From the NCBI RefSeq assembly GCF_004959925.1, contig NZ_SPUW01000001.1, forward strand, positions 930,001 through 994,000: a stretch of DNA of 64,000 nucleotides, in the 5' to 3' direction. Made by a program: the position numbers and the translations under genes. Below, piece by piece: positions 7,784 to 15,993 of the stretch; the first letter of the stretch is position 1, and each line of letters starts with the position of its first letter. The DNA is from Pseudooceanicola onchidii (GTDB lineage: Bacteria > Pseudomonadota > Alphaproteobacteria > Rhodobacterales > Rhodobacteraceae). A model generated the notes under the pieces. That model did no database searches. It was not told the DNA's origin and worked only from the letters and a program-made list of their open reading frames with translations.

Positions 7784-10093
7784 ATGCGCAACTCACTCGG
7801 GGCTTTGCTGGCCATCGGCCTGGCCGGGCTGCAGCTGATCGCGGTGCTGGCGGTGGTGTTTTCGTCCTTCGTGACGTCGGAGCGCGCGCTTCTGGATCAC
7901 GCGCGTGCATTGCTGAGCGACATCGGCACCAACGCCATCGAACATTCACGCGGGTTCCTGAACCCGGCACGCGGCGCGGCGGAATTGTCGGCGCGTCTGG
8001 CTGAAGACCGCGTGGTCGCCAGCGATGTGCCCGAACAGCTTGAGCGCCTGCTGTTCCAGCAGTTGCAGATCGCGCCGCAGTTCGCCGGCGTCTATCACGG
8101 CACCGAAGACGGCGGTTTCGTCTACGTCATGCGCAGCCAGGAAATCGGCCCCTTCCGCACCAAGATCATCCGCATGGATGGCGACACCCGCAGCGTCGAT
8201 CTGATCTGGCGTGACAATGAATTCAACATGATAGACCGGAAGGTCGATCCGGAAGATCCCTATGATCCGCGCACCCGGCCCTGGTATATTCGCGCCCGCG
8301 AACAGCTGACCACGATCTGGACCGATCCCTATATCTTCTTTTCGTCGCAGCGGCCCGGCATCACCCTGGCCTCGCCCGTGCTCGAGGGGCCGGATGCGGT
8401 GCGCGGCATCGTCGGTGTCGATATCGAGATCAGCGAGATCTCTGATTTCCTGGCCCGCCTGCGCATCGGAGCCTCCGGCAAGGCCCTGATCATCCACCGA
8501 AACGGGGATGTCATCGCGCATCCCGACAAGGCCCTGCTGAAAACCAAGGATGCCGACGGATCGCTGCGGTTTGTCGATGTTCAGAACTTCGACGATCCGA
8601 TTGTTCCTGCGGCCTTCGGGCATCTGTTAAAGGACGGCATGATCTCGGTCGAGAAGGAGACGCTGTCACAGTTCACCTACAGCGGTGAAACCTATGTCTC
8701 GGTCGTCATGCCGCCGATCGACGAAAACCTGCCCTGGATCACGGCCGCCTATGCGCCGGAAAGCGACTTTACCGCCGTCATCGAACAGAACAGGACGACG
8801 AACCTTTGGATCGCGGTCTTTGTGGCCATCGTCACCGGGCTGTGCGGGCTGGGGTTGGCCAATTACATCTACAAGCCCGTGCGCGCCTTTGCCGTCCGCT
8901 CGGCCTTGATTTCGCAGGGCGAGATCGACCCGAACGACCCGCAGCCCAAAACCTATCAAGAGCTTGAGAACGCCAACCAGGCCTTGATGCAGGAAATCGC
9001 AGCGCGGCGCGCGACGGAAATCGAATACGGCCAGACCTTCGACCTGTCGTCGCGCGGGATGGCGCAGATCGACGCCGAGACGGGGCACCTGAGCCGGGTG
9101 AACGACCGGTTTGTCGCGATCACTGGCTATTCGGCGCAGGCGCTGGCGGGCATGACCTTTTCTGACCTTGCCCACCCCGATGACCCGCCCTTCCTGGCGT
9201 TCAACCCCGGCCAGGGCGACGACCCGCACGAGACAACGCATGAGCTGCGTTGCCTGCGCCCCGATGGCAGCGTGATCTGGGTCGTCGTGACCGGCATCAT
9301 GATCTTCAACGCGGGCGGGACCCCGCTGCATTACGTGCTGACGATCGAAGACATTTCCCAGGCCCGCCAGACCGAGGACCAGATCGCCCACCTGAGCCGC
9401 GATCTGTCGAACCTTTCGCGTGACAAGACCATGGGGCAGGTGGCCGCCGGTCTGGCGCACGAACTGAACCAGCCGCTGACCGCCATCACCCAGAACGCCG
9501 ACAGTGCGCTGTATGCCGTGGATCAGATGGCCAACGCGGATGCCGACCTGCGCGCCACGCTGGAAGAAATCGCCGAACAGTCGATGCGGGCGGGCGAGAT
9601 CATCAAGGCCCTGCGCGCCTTCATCCGGCGCGACGAAGGCACGCGCACGCATTTCGATCTGGCCGATCTGGTGGACCAGACCAAGCAGCTGGTCATCGCC
9701 GAGGCCCGGTCGGCGCGCGTCACCATCACCGCCGATCTCGACCGCCTGCCTTTGGTCAATGCCAATCGGCTTCAGATTGCGCAGGTGCTGGTCAATCTGA
9801 TCCGCAATGCAATCGAGGCGCTGAACGACAGCCCGAATGCCGGGCGGCGGATCCATATCTCGGCCGAGGATACCGGCGATCAGATCCGCGTCTGCGTTGC
9901 CGACACCGGGCCGGGCGTCGATCCGAAGATCAGCCTCTTCACGGATTTCGAATCCACCAAGCCTGCGGGGATGGGACTTGGCCTGTCGATCTGCAAATCG
10001 ATTGTGCAGGCCAACGGCGGTCGCCTCTGGCACGAGAAAAGAGAGCCCGACGGCGCCAATTTCTACTTCACCATCGATGTTGCAGATGCATGA
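7784..10093 (+). CDS. Membrane sensor histidine kinase with dCache and PAS domains (DctB/FixL-like)
   Basis: A 769-residue kinase. Residues ~8-30 form the first membrane helix, ~35-335 a periplasmic dCache sensor (the typical YDPRTRPWY at ~160-168), and ~340-362 the second membrane helix. A PAS domain follows (~415-525, with VNDRFVAITGYS), then an HisKA-type dimerisation helix with the phosphorylated H559 in AHELNQPLTAI, and an ATPase domain with DTGPGV and GMGLGLSI. The catalytic half resembles FixL/DctB. dCache domains of this kind bind small carboxylates, amino acids or similar nutrients. The FixJ-type regulator gene follows 98 bases downstream and is the expected phosphate acceptor. Target genes are not evident. 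Confidence 0.9.
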   Translation: MRNSLGALLAIGLAGLQLIAVLAVVFSSFVTSERALLDHARALLSDIGTNAIEHSRGFLNPARGAAELSARLAEDRVVASDVPEQLERLLFQQLQIAPQFAGVYHGTEDGGFVYVMRSQEIGPFRTKIIRMDGDTRSVDLIWRDNEFNMIDRKVDPEDPYDPRTRPWYIRAREQLTTIWTDPYIFFSSQRPGITLASPVLEGPDAVRGIVGVDIEISEISDFLARLRIGASGKALIIHRNGDVIAHPDKALLKTKDADGSLRFVDVQNFDDPIVPAAFGHLLKDGMISVEKETLSQFTYSGETYVSVVMPPIDENLPWITAAYAPESDFTAVIEQNRTTNLWIAVFVAIVTGLCGLGLANYIYKPVRAFAVRSALISQGEIDPNDPQPKTYQELENANQALMQEIAARRATEIEYGQTFDLSSRGMAQIDAETGHLSRVNDRFVAITGYSAQALAGMTFSDLAHPDDPPFLAFNPGQGDDPHETTHELRCLRPDGSVIWVVVTGIMIFNAGGTPLHYVLTIEDISQARQTEDQIAHLSRDLSNLSRDKTMGQVAAGLAHELNQPLTAITQNADSALYAVDQMANADADLRATLEEIAEQSMRAGEIIKALRAFIRRDEGTRTHFDLADLVDQTKQLVIAEARSARVTITADLDRLPLVNANRLQIAQVLVNLIRNAIEALNDSPNAGRRIHISAEDTGDQIRVCVADTGPGVDPKISLFTDFESTKPAGMGLGLSICKSIVQANGGRLWHEKREPDGANFYFTIDVADA

Positions 10094-10191
10094 TCCGGCA
10101 ATATGGAATACCGTTTCGTGCCGGGCAGATGACAAGTCGCCCGAAAAACTTATATGATCAGGAACCCGGATTTGATCCCGAACAAAGCTGA

Positions 10192-10830
10192 ATGACCACT
10201 CGACCGCCTCTCGTTTTTATCGTTGACGACGATCAGGATATCCGGACGTCACTGACGCGGGCCCTTGGCCAGCGCGGCTACGAGGTCGAAGCCTATGCCT
10301 CGGCGGCGTCCTTCCTTGACGCCTACGACGGCACGCGCGCGGCCTGTCTTGTCCTGGATTACGGTATGCCGGGCATGAACGGGCTTGAGCTTCAGCAGGA
10401 ACTCAACCGTCGCAACTGGCCGCTGGCGGTCGTCTTCATCACCGGTCACGGCGGCGTGCCGGAATCCGTGCAGGCGATGAAGGGCGGGGCGGTCGACTTT
10501 CTGGAAAAACCCTTCCGCCAGTCGGATCTGCTGGACCGCATCGCGACGGCCTACCAGATGGCCTCGGCCCGAATGGCCGATACCGCGTCGCAGGACGCGC
10601 TGCGCGAACGCTTTGCCCGGCTGACCGACCGCGAGGCCGAGGTGGTCAACCACGTGCTGGCCAACCCCGCCGAGGTGTCGTCGAAGGAAATCGGCGGCGC
10701 CCTTGGGATCAGCCCGCGCACCGTGGATCATCACCGCGCGCGGATCCTGGAAAAGATCGGGGTCAAGTCGCTGGTCGAACTGGTCCGGCTGGCCGCGACC
10801 CTGCAGGATGACGGGCCGTTGCGGCCCTGA
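10192..10830 (+). CDS. FixJ/NarL-type response regulator
   Basis: A 212-residue two-domain regulator. The receiver domain spans ~5-120, with acidic residues VDDDQD at 11-16, the phosphoacceptor D56 in VLDYGMPG and the conserved Lys in EKPF. A LuxR-type helix-turn-helix occupies ~145-205 (SSKEIGGALGISPRTVDHHR). It pairs with the dCache-PAS kinase just upstream and resembles FixJ/TodT-class regulators. It ends four bases from the stop of the convergent transaldolase gene; a 14-bp perfect palindrome covers both stop codons (10826-10839). Confidence 0.9.
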   Translation: MTTRPPLVFIVDDDQDIRTSLTRALGQRGYEVEAYASAASFLDAYDGTRAACLVLDYGMPGMNGLELQQELNRRNWPLAVVFITGHGGVPESVQAMKGGAVDFLEKPFRQSDLLDRIATAYQMASARMADTASQDALRERFARLTDREAEVVNHVLANPAEVSSKEIGGALGISPRTVDHHRARILEKIGVKSLVELVRLAATLQDDGPLRP

Positions 10831-10839
10831 CGCGTCAGG
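10826..10839. repeat. Perfect 14-bp palindrome spanning two convergent stop codons
   Basis: CCTGACGCGTCAGG contains the TGA of the FixJ-type gene and, on the other strand, the TGA of the transaldolase gene. A second hairpin, GGGCC-gttgc-GGCCC, overlaps it at 10813-10827. Together they could fold at the 3' ends of both transcripts, though no U-tract follows on either side. Confidence 0.45.
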
Positions 10840-11494
10840 CGCGGGCCGCCTCTTCGAACTGTTGCACCGCCGCGACGGACCTGTCGTCCGTCAGCAGCAT
10901 GTCGGCCACGCTGGCGGCGATGGTAAAGCAGTCATGCCCCATCTCGGACAGGCGGCACAGCTGGTCGGTGTCACGCAGCGACGCGATCAGGACCCGCGTG
11001 TGGTTGCCGGGGGACCGGGTGACCGCCAGCATTTGCGCCATCGCCTCGTAAGCCGGCAGCCCGGCCTCGAGCATCCGGCCGAAGTAGGGCGCGATGAAAT
11101 CCGCGCCAAGCGCGCTGGCCACCAGCATCTGCTTGGCGTCGTAGCAGGCGGTCATCAGGATCGGACAGCCCGCAGCCTTCAGCGCGGGCACCTGGCGGAT
11201 CGCCTCTTCGATCAGCGGCACCTTGACGACGGTTCGGATCCCGGCGCGCGACCCGGCCTCCAGCAGGGCATCGGCCCAGGCGGCATAGCTGTCGGGCGCG
11301 CCATAGACCTGCGCGTGCAGTTCGCTCGCGCCCAGATCGGCGGCATGCTGCGCCATGGCGGCCCAGTCGATCTGCGGATAGGACAGCCCCGCGCGCGCGG
11401 CCAGCAGGGGGTTCGTGGTGATCCCCGTGAACAGCCCCGTGGGCATCAGCCGGTCCCAGTCCGCCGTCATCGCGCTGTCGAGATAAAGATCCAT
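10835..11494 (-). CDS. Transaldolase-family protein (TalC/fructose-6-phosphate aldolase type)
   Basis: A 219-residue single-domain protein, the size of the short transaldolase / fructose-6-phosphate aldolase class. The Schiff-base Lys is in TVVKVPL (about residue 91), and the substrate-binding NPLLA near residue 28 is present. It would transfer a dihydroxyacetone unit between sugar phosphates, or split fructose 6-phosphate. It is the last gene of the minus-strand sugar operon, three bases after the PfkB kinase, so it probably channels the phosphorylated sugar into the pentose phosphate pathway. Confidence 0.85.
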   Translation of the reverse strand: MDLYLDSAMTADWDRLMPTGLFTGITTNPLLAARAGLSYPQIDWAAMAQHAADLGASELHAQVYGAPDSYAAWADALLEAGSRAGIRTVVKVPLIEEAIRQVPALKAAGCPILMTACYDAKQMLVASALGADFIAPYFGRMLEAGLPAYEAMAQMLAVTRSPGNHTRVLIASLRDTDQLCRLSEMGHDCFTIAASVADMLLTDDRSVAAVQQFEEAARA

Positions 11495-11497
11495 GGC

Positions 11498-12457
11498 TCA
11501 GGTCCTTTCCGGGGTCCGGGGCGTTGCGGCGGCCAGCTCTGCCTCGGTCGGGGGATTGCACCCGGCGCGTTCGCAGTTGAGCGATGCCGCCCGGGAGGCC
11601 CGGGTCATGATCGTCTGCGCGTCCGCTGCCGTCAGCGTGTCAAGCCGCGCCGGGCTGAGGTATCCCATGAGACCCAGCCCCACAAGCAGCGACGCCATGT
11701 AGGTGTCCCCCGCGCCGACCGTATCGACCAGCGGCTGCGCCGGGTGCACCGGCACCTCGACGACCGATCCGTCGACCCAGGCGCTGGCCCCTGCGCCCCC
11801 GCGCGTCAGCACCAGAAGCCTGGCCGGCGTGGCGGCGCGCAGCGCTTCGATCGCCTCGGCCTCGGGGGTGCCCGGGAACAGCCCCTCAAGGTCTTCGTCC
11901 GACAGCTTGAGAACGTGCACGCGCCGGATCATCCGCAGGATGCGGGCGCGGTAGCTGTGGATGTCGCGGATGATGGACAGCCGCACGTTCGGATCCAGGC
12001 TGACCACCTTGCCCGATGCGTAAAGGTGGGCCATCGTCGCCTCCCACGCCGCCGCATCCGCGCCGTCGATCAGCGTCAGCGATCCGGTGTGCACGACCTG
12101 CGCGTCATCCGGGATCGCGCGCAGCAGAGAGGCCTCGGTCACCGCACGTTCGGCCGTCTTGTCGCGGTCGAAGACATAGGACGGGATGCCCGCCTCGACC
12201 GTCACCTTGGCCATGGTGCTGGGCAGGTCGTTGCGCCCGCCGGTCAGTGTCACGCCGTCGTCCGTCAGCCGCCCCGCCAGCATCTGTCCCCAGGCATCCG
12301 TCGAGATCGGAGAGACATAGCTGACCGCTGCGCCCTGACGTGCGGCGGCCATGGCCACGTTGAACGGCGATCCGCCGGGGTGAGAGACGGTGTCGCCGTC
12401 GGTGGTCACCTGGTCGATCAGGTTCTCGCCGCCGACTGCAATCCGGATATCAGTCAT
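11498..12457 (-). CDS. PfkB-family sugar kinase (fructokinase-like)
   Basis: A 319-residue ribokinase/PfkB-family kinase. It shows the N-terminal GGSPFNVA substrate motif (near residue 28) and the C-terminal DTVGAGDTY motif with the catalytic Asp. The tail ASLNCERAGCNPP resembles bacterial fructokinases. The ATG at 12457 was chosen because it overlaps the stop of the upstream permease gene (ATGACTGA); the frame remains open further upstream. It likely phosphorylates the sugar brought in by the adjacent ABC transporter. Fructose is the best guess because the set (binding protein, permease, single-domain ATPase, ROK repressor, kinase) matches the frc systems of rhizobia. Confidence 0.88.
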   Translation of the reverse strand: MTDIRIAVGGENLIDQVTTDGDTVSHPGGSPFNVAMAAARQGAAVSYVSPISTDAWGQMLAGRLTDDGVTLTGGRNDLPSTMAKVTVEAGIPSYVFDRDKTAERAVTEASLLRAIPDDAQVVHTGSLTLIDGADAAAWEATMAHLYASGKVVSLDPNVRLSIIRDIHSYRARILRMIRRVHVLKLSDEDLEGLFPGTPEAEAIEALRAATPARLLVLTRGGAGASAWVDGSVVEVPVHPAQPLVDTVGAGDTYMASLLVGLGLMGYLSPARLDTLTAADAQTIMTRASRAASLNCERAGCNPPTEAELAAATPRTPERT

Positions 12458-14009
12458 GCGAAAGGCTCCGTGCACGTTCGAACAGGGTGAAGACAAAGGC
12501 GCTGGCGGCCAGCGCGCAGGCCCCGAGGACAAGGAAGGGCGTGGCAGCCTGGTATCCCATCAGCGCGACCACCGGGATCATGACGACAAAGCCCGCCGCC
12601 AGGACCAACGTCATCGGGCGCGCGCCGCGGAAGATGTTGACCGCCGCCAGGATCGTCAAGACCAGCAGCACCAGCGTGCCGACTAGCGTCGACTGCGCGG
12701 CCAGCTGCGCGGCCTGGATCGCCTCGGGCTCCATCAGGCGGGCGGTGTGGCCGGGGGCCAGCGTGTCACCCGCCTCGCGCAGGGCCATGGCGGCGGCGTG
12801 TTCGCCCAGGCTGATCTTGGCGCGCAGCCAGACCGAGGCCGGGGTCATCAATGTCAGGAAGGCCATGAAGGCCCCCACGGTGGCCAGCAGTTTGCGCACG
12901 GCCTCGGGGTCGCGGGACTGGCGCACGATGTCGATGCCGACGGCGACAAGGATGATCCCGCCGGTCACCACCATCTGCCAGAAGGTGTTCAGCTGTGCCA
13001 GCGTCAGCCCGTTGTTGATCAGTTTCAGCAGGATGACCCCCATGAAGGTCCCCCACAGGGACCCGCGTCCGCCGAACAGCGACGTTCCCCCGATCACCAC
13101 GGCGGCGATCGCGTCCAGTTCCCACATCTGGCCATAGTCGGACTTGGCATAGGGCGCGCGGCCCAGGAACAGCAGCGCACCGAAGGCGGCGGCGAACGAC
13201 CCGAACATGTAGGTCATCAGCGTGTAGCGGCGGGTGTTGATCCCGGCCTGGCGCGCCCCCGGTTCATTGGACCCGATGGCATAGACATACCGGCCATAGC
13301 GCGTGTTCGCGACCACGATGGACAGGACAAGGAAGAAGGCGATGAAGATCAGCATCGACATCTGGAAGGTGCGGAAGAAGTTCAGCCAATTGGCATCGAC
13401 GAACGCGCCGATGTTTTCCCAGATCCCGGTCAGCTCTCCGTCGCGATAGGCCTGGCGCAGTCCGGCAAAGGGATTGTAGCGGCCGAAATAGTCGAAGGCC
13501 TCGGGCAATTTGGGCGTCGCCTGCGCATTGGTCGTCAGGTGCCCGGTGCCGCGCCAGATCGACAGGCCGGCCAGCGTCACGATGAAGGCGGGCATCCCGA
13601 AATAGGCAACCAGCGTGCCATTGAAGGCCCCGACCGCCAGCCCGATGCCCAGCCCCGTCAGGATCGCGAGGGCAGGGGGGAAGCCCCAGAAGCTGGCGAC
13701 ATAACCGGTCAGCGCCGCCGTCAGCCCCATGACCGACCCGACCGACAGATCGATGCCGGCGGTCAGGATGATCAGCGTCATGCCCCCCGCCACCACGCCG
13801 ATCGCGGCCGAGTTGTTGAGGATCGTCATCAGGTTCGACGGCCGGAAGAACATCGTGTCGGTGGTCGCGACCTCGATCGCGAGGCCGAGGATGACGATCG
13901 CCAGCAGCGCGCCGGACCATTCGGCCCGGAAGAAGCGGACCAGCAGGGCGATCATGCGGTCCTGCAGGGAAAGCCGGGGCACCGGAGTGCTGTGGGTCGC
14001 GTCCGTCAT
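12450..14009 (-). CDS. Sugar ABC transporter permease (RbsC/FrcC family) with long C-terminal extension
   Basis: A 519-residue inner-membrane permease. Residues ~30-366 match the RbsC/XylH/FrcC core, with LTAGIDLSVGSVMG at ~82-95 and the cytoplasmic coupling segment AIAAVVIGGTSLFGG around 300-314. Family members usually have 320-430 residues. This protein carries a loop insertion around 160-215 and about 150 extra residues after the core, with three or four further hydrophobic segments (~375-390, 440-460, 466-486, 490-510). It is encoded between the binding protein and the kinase on the minus strand; the matching ATPase is divergent at 15205. Confidence 0.88.
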   Translation of the reverse strand: MTDATHSTPVPRLSLQDRMIALLVRFFRAEWSGALLAIVILGLAIEVATTDTMFFRPSNLMTILNNSAAIGVVAGGMTLIILTAGIDLSVGSVMGLTAALTGYVASFWGFPPALAILTGLGIGLAVGAFNGTLVAYFGMPAFIVTLAGLSIWRGTGHLTTNAQATPKLPEAFDYFGRYNPFAGLRQAYRDGELTGIWENIGAFVDANWLNFFRTFQMSMLIFIAFFLVLSIVVANTRYGRYVYAIGSNEPGARQAGINTRRYTLMTYMFGSFAAAFGALLFLGRAPYAKSDYGQMWELDAIAAVVIGGTSLFGGRGSLWGTFMGVILLKLINNGLTLAQLNTFWQMVVTGGIILVAVGIDIVRQSRDPEAVRKLLATVGAFMAFLTLMTPASVWLRAKISLGEHAAAMALREAGDTLAPGHTARLMEPEAIQAAQLAAQSTLVGTLVLLVLTILAAVNIFRGARPMTLVLAAGFVVMIPVVALMGYQAATPFLVLGACALAASAFVFTLFERARSLSHD

Positions 14010-14084
14010 GGCAGATCTCTCATGTGGGAAAGGCGTGGAAGGGGGCGCAGGCCGGAGGTCTGGCCTGCGCCGGTCGGGTCCGGA

Positions 14085-15020
14085 TCACTCCATCCCGATC
14101 ATTTTCTTGTATTCGGCCGAGGTTTCCGGCGTCACCAGGAAGTAGCCGGTGTCGATGCGTGGGTTCACGTCTTCGCCCCGCGCGGCGGCGGCGGCGGCTT
14201 TGATCCCCTGGTAGCCCATCTGGTACAGCATCTGCGCCGTGTCTGCGTGCACCCAGCCTTCGTCCATCGCGACGATGGCATCAGAGGCGCCGTCAAAGCC
14301 CACGAGCTTCACGTCGCCCGCGCCGTAGCCGAGGTTTTCCAGCGCCGCCTTGGCGCCCATTGTGCCGCCGTCCCAGGCGTTCACGACCATCTTGATGTCG
14401 TCGCGCGAATTGAGGATCGCCTCGACCCCTTCCTGGGCCTGGGCGCTGTCCCATTCGGTCGGCACTTCGATCACTTCGGACTTCGGGCGCTGCGCCTTGA
14501 AGGTCTCCATGAAGCCGTTGCGGCGTTCCTGCCCCGTCGACTGCGCCTGATTGCCGGTGACGTAGATCACCGCATCGCCGTCTTCGACCAGGCCGGCCGC
14601 GGCGTTGCCCTGTTCCTTCGCCACGGCGAAGTTGTCGGTCGCCACGAACGAGGTCACGTCAGCGCCCGAGACACCGGTGTCGATGGCGATGATCGGGATG
14701 CCTGCCGACATGGCGTCGTTGACCGCCGGCGCGATGCCCGAACTGTCGACCGGCGCGACACCGATGGCCTTGGCGCCCTGCGCGACGAGGTTCTCGAAGA
14801 CCTCGAGCTGGCTGGACAGATCGCCCTGGAAGGACGGCCCGACCGAGACGAGCTGCACGCCTTCCTCGGCCGCCGCGTCGGCGGCGCCCTGGTTGATCAT
14901 CATCCAGCCCGCGTTGGTGGCGGACTTGGTGATATAGCCGATCACGTCCTGCGCCTGGGCGGCAGTCCCCGCGATGAGCGCGGCAATGGCTGCACCCGCG
15001 AAGGTGAGTTTCATGTTCAT
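14085..15020 (-). CDS. Sugar ABC transporter periplasmic binding protein (FrcB/RbsB family)
   Basis: A 311-residue periplasmic binding protein of the ribose/fructose class (peripla_BP_4 fold). A Sec signal peptide is clear (residues ~1-22, ending AAQAQ). The mature part starts with the beta-strand DVIGYITKSATNAGWMM and contains the hinge-region motifs VAPVDSSGIAPAV and GFDGASDAIVAM. The ATG at 15020 follows a GGAGGA ribosome-binding site. It is the first gene of the minus-strand sugar operon and faces the ATPase gene across a 184-base region containing a 41-bp palindrome. Confidence 0.9.
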   Translation of the reverse strand: MNMKLTFAGAAIAALIAGTAAQAQDVIGYITKSATNAGWMMINQGAADAAAEEGVQLVSVGPSFQGDLSSQLEVFENLVAQGAKAIGVAPVDSSGIAPAVNDAMSAGIPIIAIDTGVSGADVTSFVATDNFAVAKEQGNAAAGLVEDGDAVIYVTGNQAQSTGQERRNGFMETFKAQRPKSEVIEVPTEWDSAQAQEGVEAILNSRDDIKMVVNAWDGGTMGAKAALENLGYGAGDVKLVGFDGASDAIVAMDEGWVHADTAQMLYQMGYQGIKAAAAAARGEDVNPRIDTGYFLVTPETSAEYKKMIGME

Positions 15021-15095
15021 TGGTGCTCCTCCCAAATGCCGAAGGCCTCCTTGCCCGCGGCTCTGATGCAGACAGAAAGCGCGATTCTCTGCCTG

Positions 15096-15136
15096 CCTGT
15101 CAATAAATAAATCAACTTGATTTAAGTATTGACAGG
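15096..15136. promoter_or_regulatory. 41-bp near-perfect palindrome, candidate operator of the sugar locus
   Basis: Two 20-bp arms flank a central C at 15116, and only two positions per arm fail to match. The left arm contains TGTCAATA and TAAATCAA; the right arm mirrors it with TTGATTTA and TATTGACA. Each end carries TTGACA reading outward (15129-15134 on plus, 15098-15103 on minus), so both divergent promoters could place their -35 elements inside the palindrome. It is AT-rich in a GC-rich region and lies midway between the binding-protein and ATPase genes. The ROK-family repressor encoded at 15994 is the probable ligand; this is inference. Confidence 0.75.
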
Positions 15137-15204
15137 ATGCGCCTCCCGGTGCCTTCTAGGCCCGAGGACTGGTCCGGCATCATTGCTGCGACAGGGGAGG
15201 ACAC

Positions 15205-15987
15205 ATGGCCCAAGATCGCAAAATCATCCTTGAGACCAAGGGGTTGACCAAGCATTACGGCGGCGTTCAGGCGCTGAATGATGCCGATTTCAAGATGTAT
15301 GCTGACGAACATATCGCCATCGTCGGGGACAACGGTGCAGGCAAGTCCACCTTCGTGCGCAACATCACCGGGGTCGAACAGCGCACCCGGGGCGAGGTCT
15401 TCGTCGATGGTGAACCGGTGCACTTCGCCTCGCCGCAGGAGGCGCGCGAACATGGCATCGAAACCGTCTACCAGAACCTCGCGCTGGCCGATCATCTTGA
15501 CGTGCCCGCGAACATCTTTCTGGGCCGCGAAGAGGTGCGGTTCAACCTCGGCCCGCTGTCCTGGCTGAACAAGAAGGCCATGGCCAAGCGCGCCAAGGAA
15601 CTGCTGGACGAAACCGGGATCAAGATCCCCGACCCGCGCCAGCCCGTGGCGGGCATGTCGGGCGGCCAGCGCCAGTGCGTCGCGATCAGCCGCGCGGCCG
15701 GCTGGGGATCGAAACTGATCATCATGGATGAACCGACCGCCGCGCTTGGCATCCAGGAAACCACCCGGGTCGAACACATCATCCGCGGGCTCAAGGAACG
15801 CGGCGTGCCGGTCATCATCATCTCTCACAACCTGCGGCAGGTCTTTAACCTGGTCGACCGGATCGTCGTCTTCCGGCAGGGCCGGATCGCCGGGGTGCTG
15901 GACGCCAAGACCGCCAGCGGCAACGACGTGGTGGCCATGATCACCGGGGTCGATCAGGGTGTGCACGACAACGCCAGCTACATCTGA
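15205..15987 (+). CDS. Sugar ABC transporter ATP-binding protein (single domain, FrcA-like)
   Basis: A 260-residue ATPase with Walker A GDNGAGKST, signature MSGGQRQ, Walker B IIMDEPT and the switch ISHN. Most ribose-type importers use a fused double ATPase of about 500 residues; single-domain versions of this length are typical of FrcA and close relatives. It has ATG after the sequence GACAGGGGAGGACAC, a good ribosome-binding site. It lies divergent from the genes for its binding protein and permease and six bases ahead of the ROK repressor gene. Confidence 0.9.
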   Translation: MAQDRKIILETKGLTKHYGGVQALNDADFKMYADEHIAIVGDNGAGKSTFVRNITGVEQRTRGEVFVDGEPVHFASPQEAREHGIETVYQNLALADHLDVPANIFLGREEVRFNLGPLSWLNKKAMAKRAKELLDETGIKIPDPRQPVAGMSGGQRQCVAISRAAGWGSKLIIMDEPTAALGIQETTRVEHIIRGLKERGVPVIIISHNLRQVFNLVDRIVVFRQGRIAGVLDAKTASGNDVVAMITGVDQGVHDNASYI

Positions 15988-15993
15988 CGGCCC

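Noticed and set aside
7636-8004. Small Cys-rich protein before the dCache kinase
   Set aside because: The frame overlaps the kinase by more than 200 bases, loses Cys content as it enters the kinase, and only its first ~50 codons are free; no family likeness.
12747-15110. Long plus-strand open frame opposite the sugar permease and binding-protein genes
   Set aside because: The minus-strand genes show clear signal peptide, membrane helices and family motifs; the plus-strand product is His/Gly/Asp-rich shadow coding.
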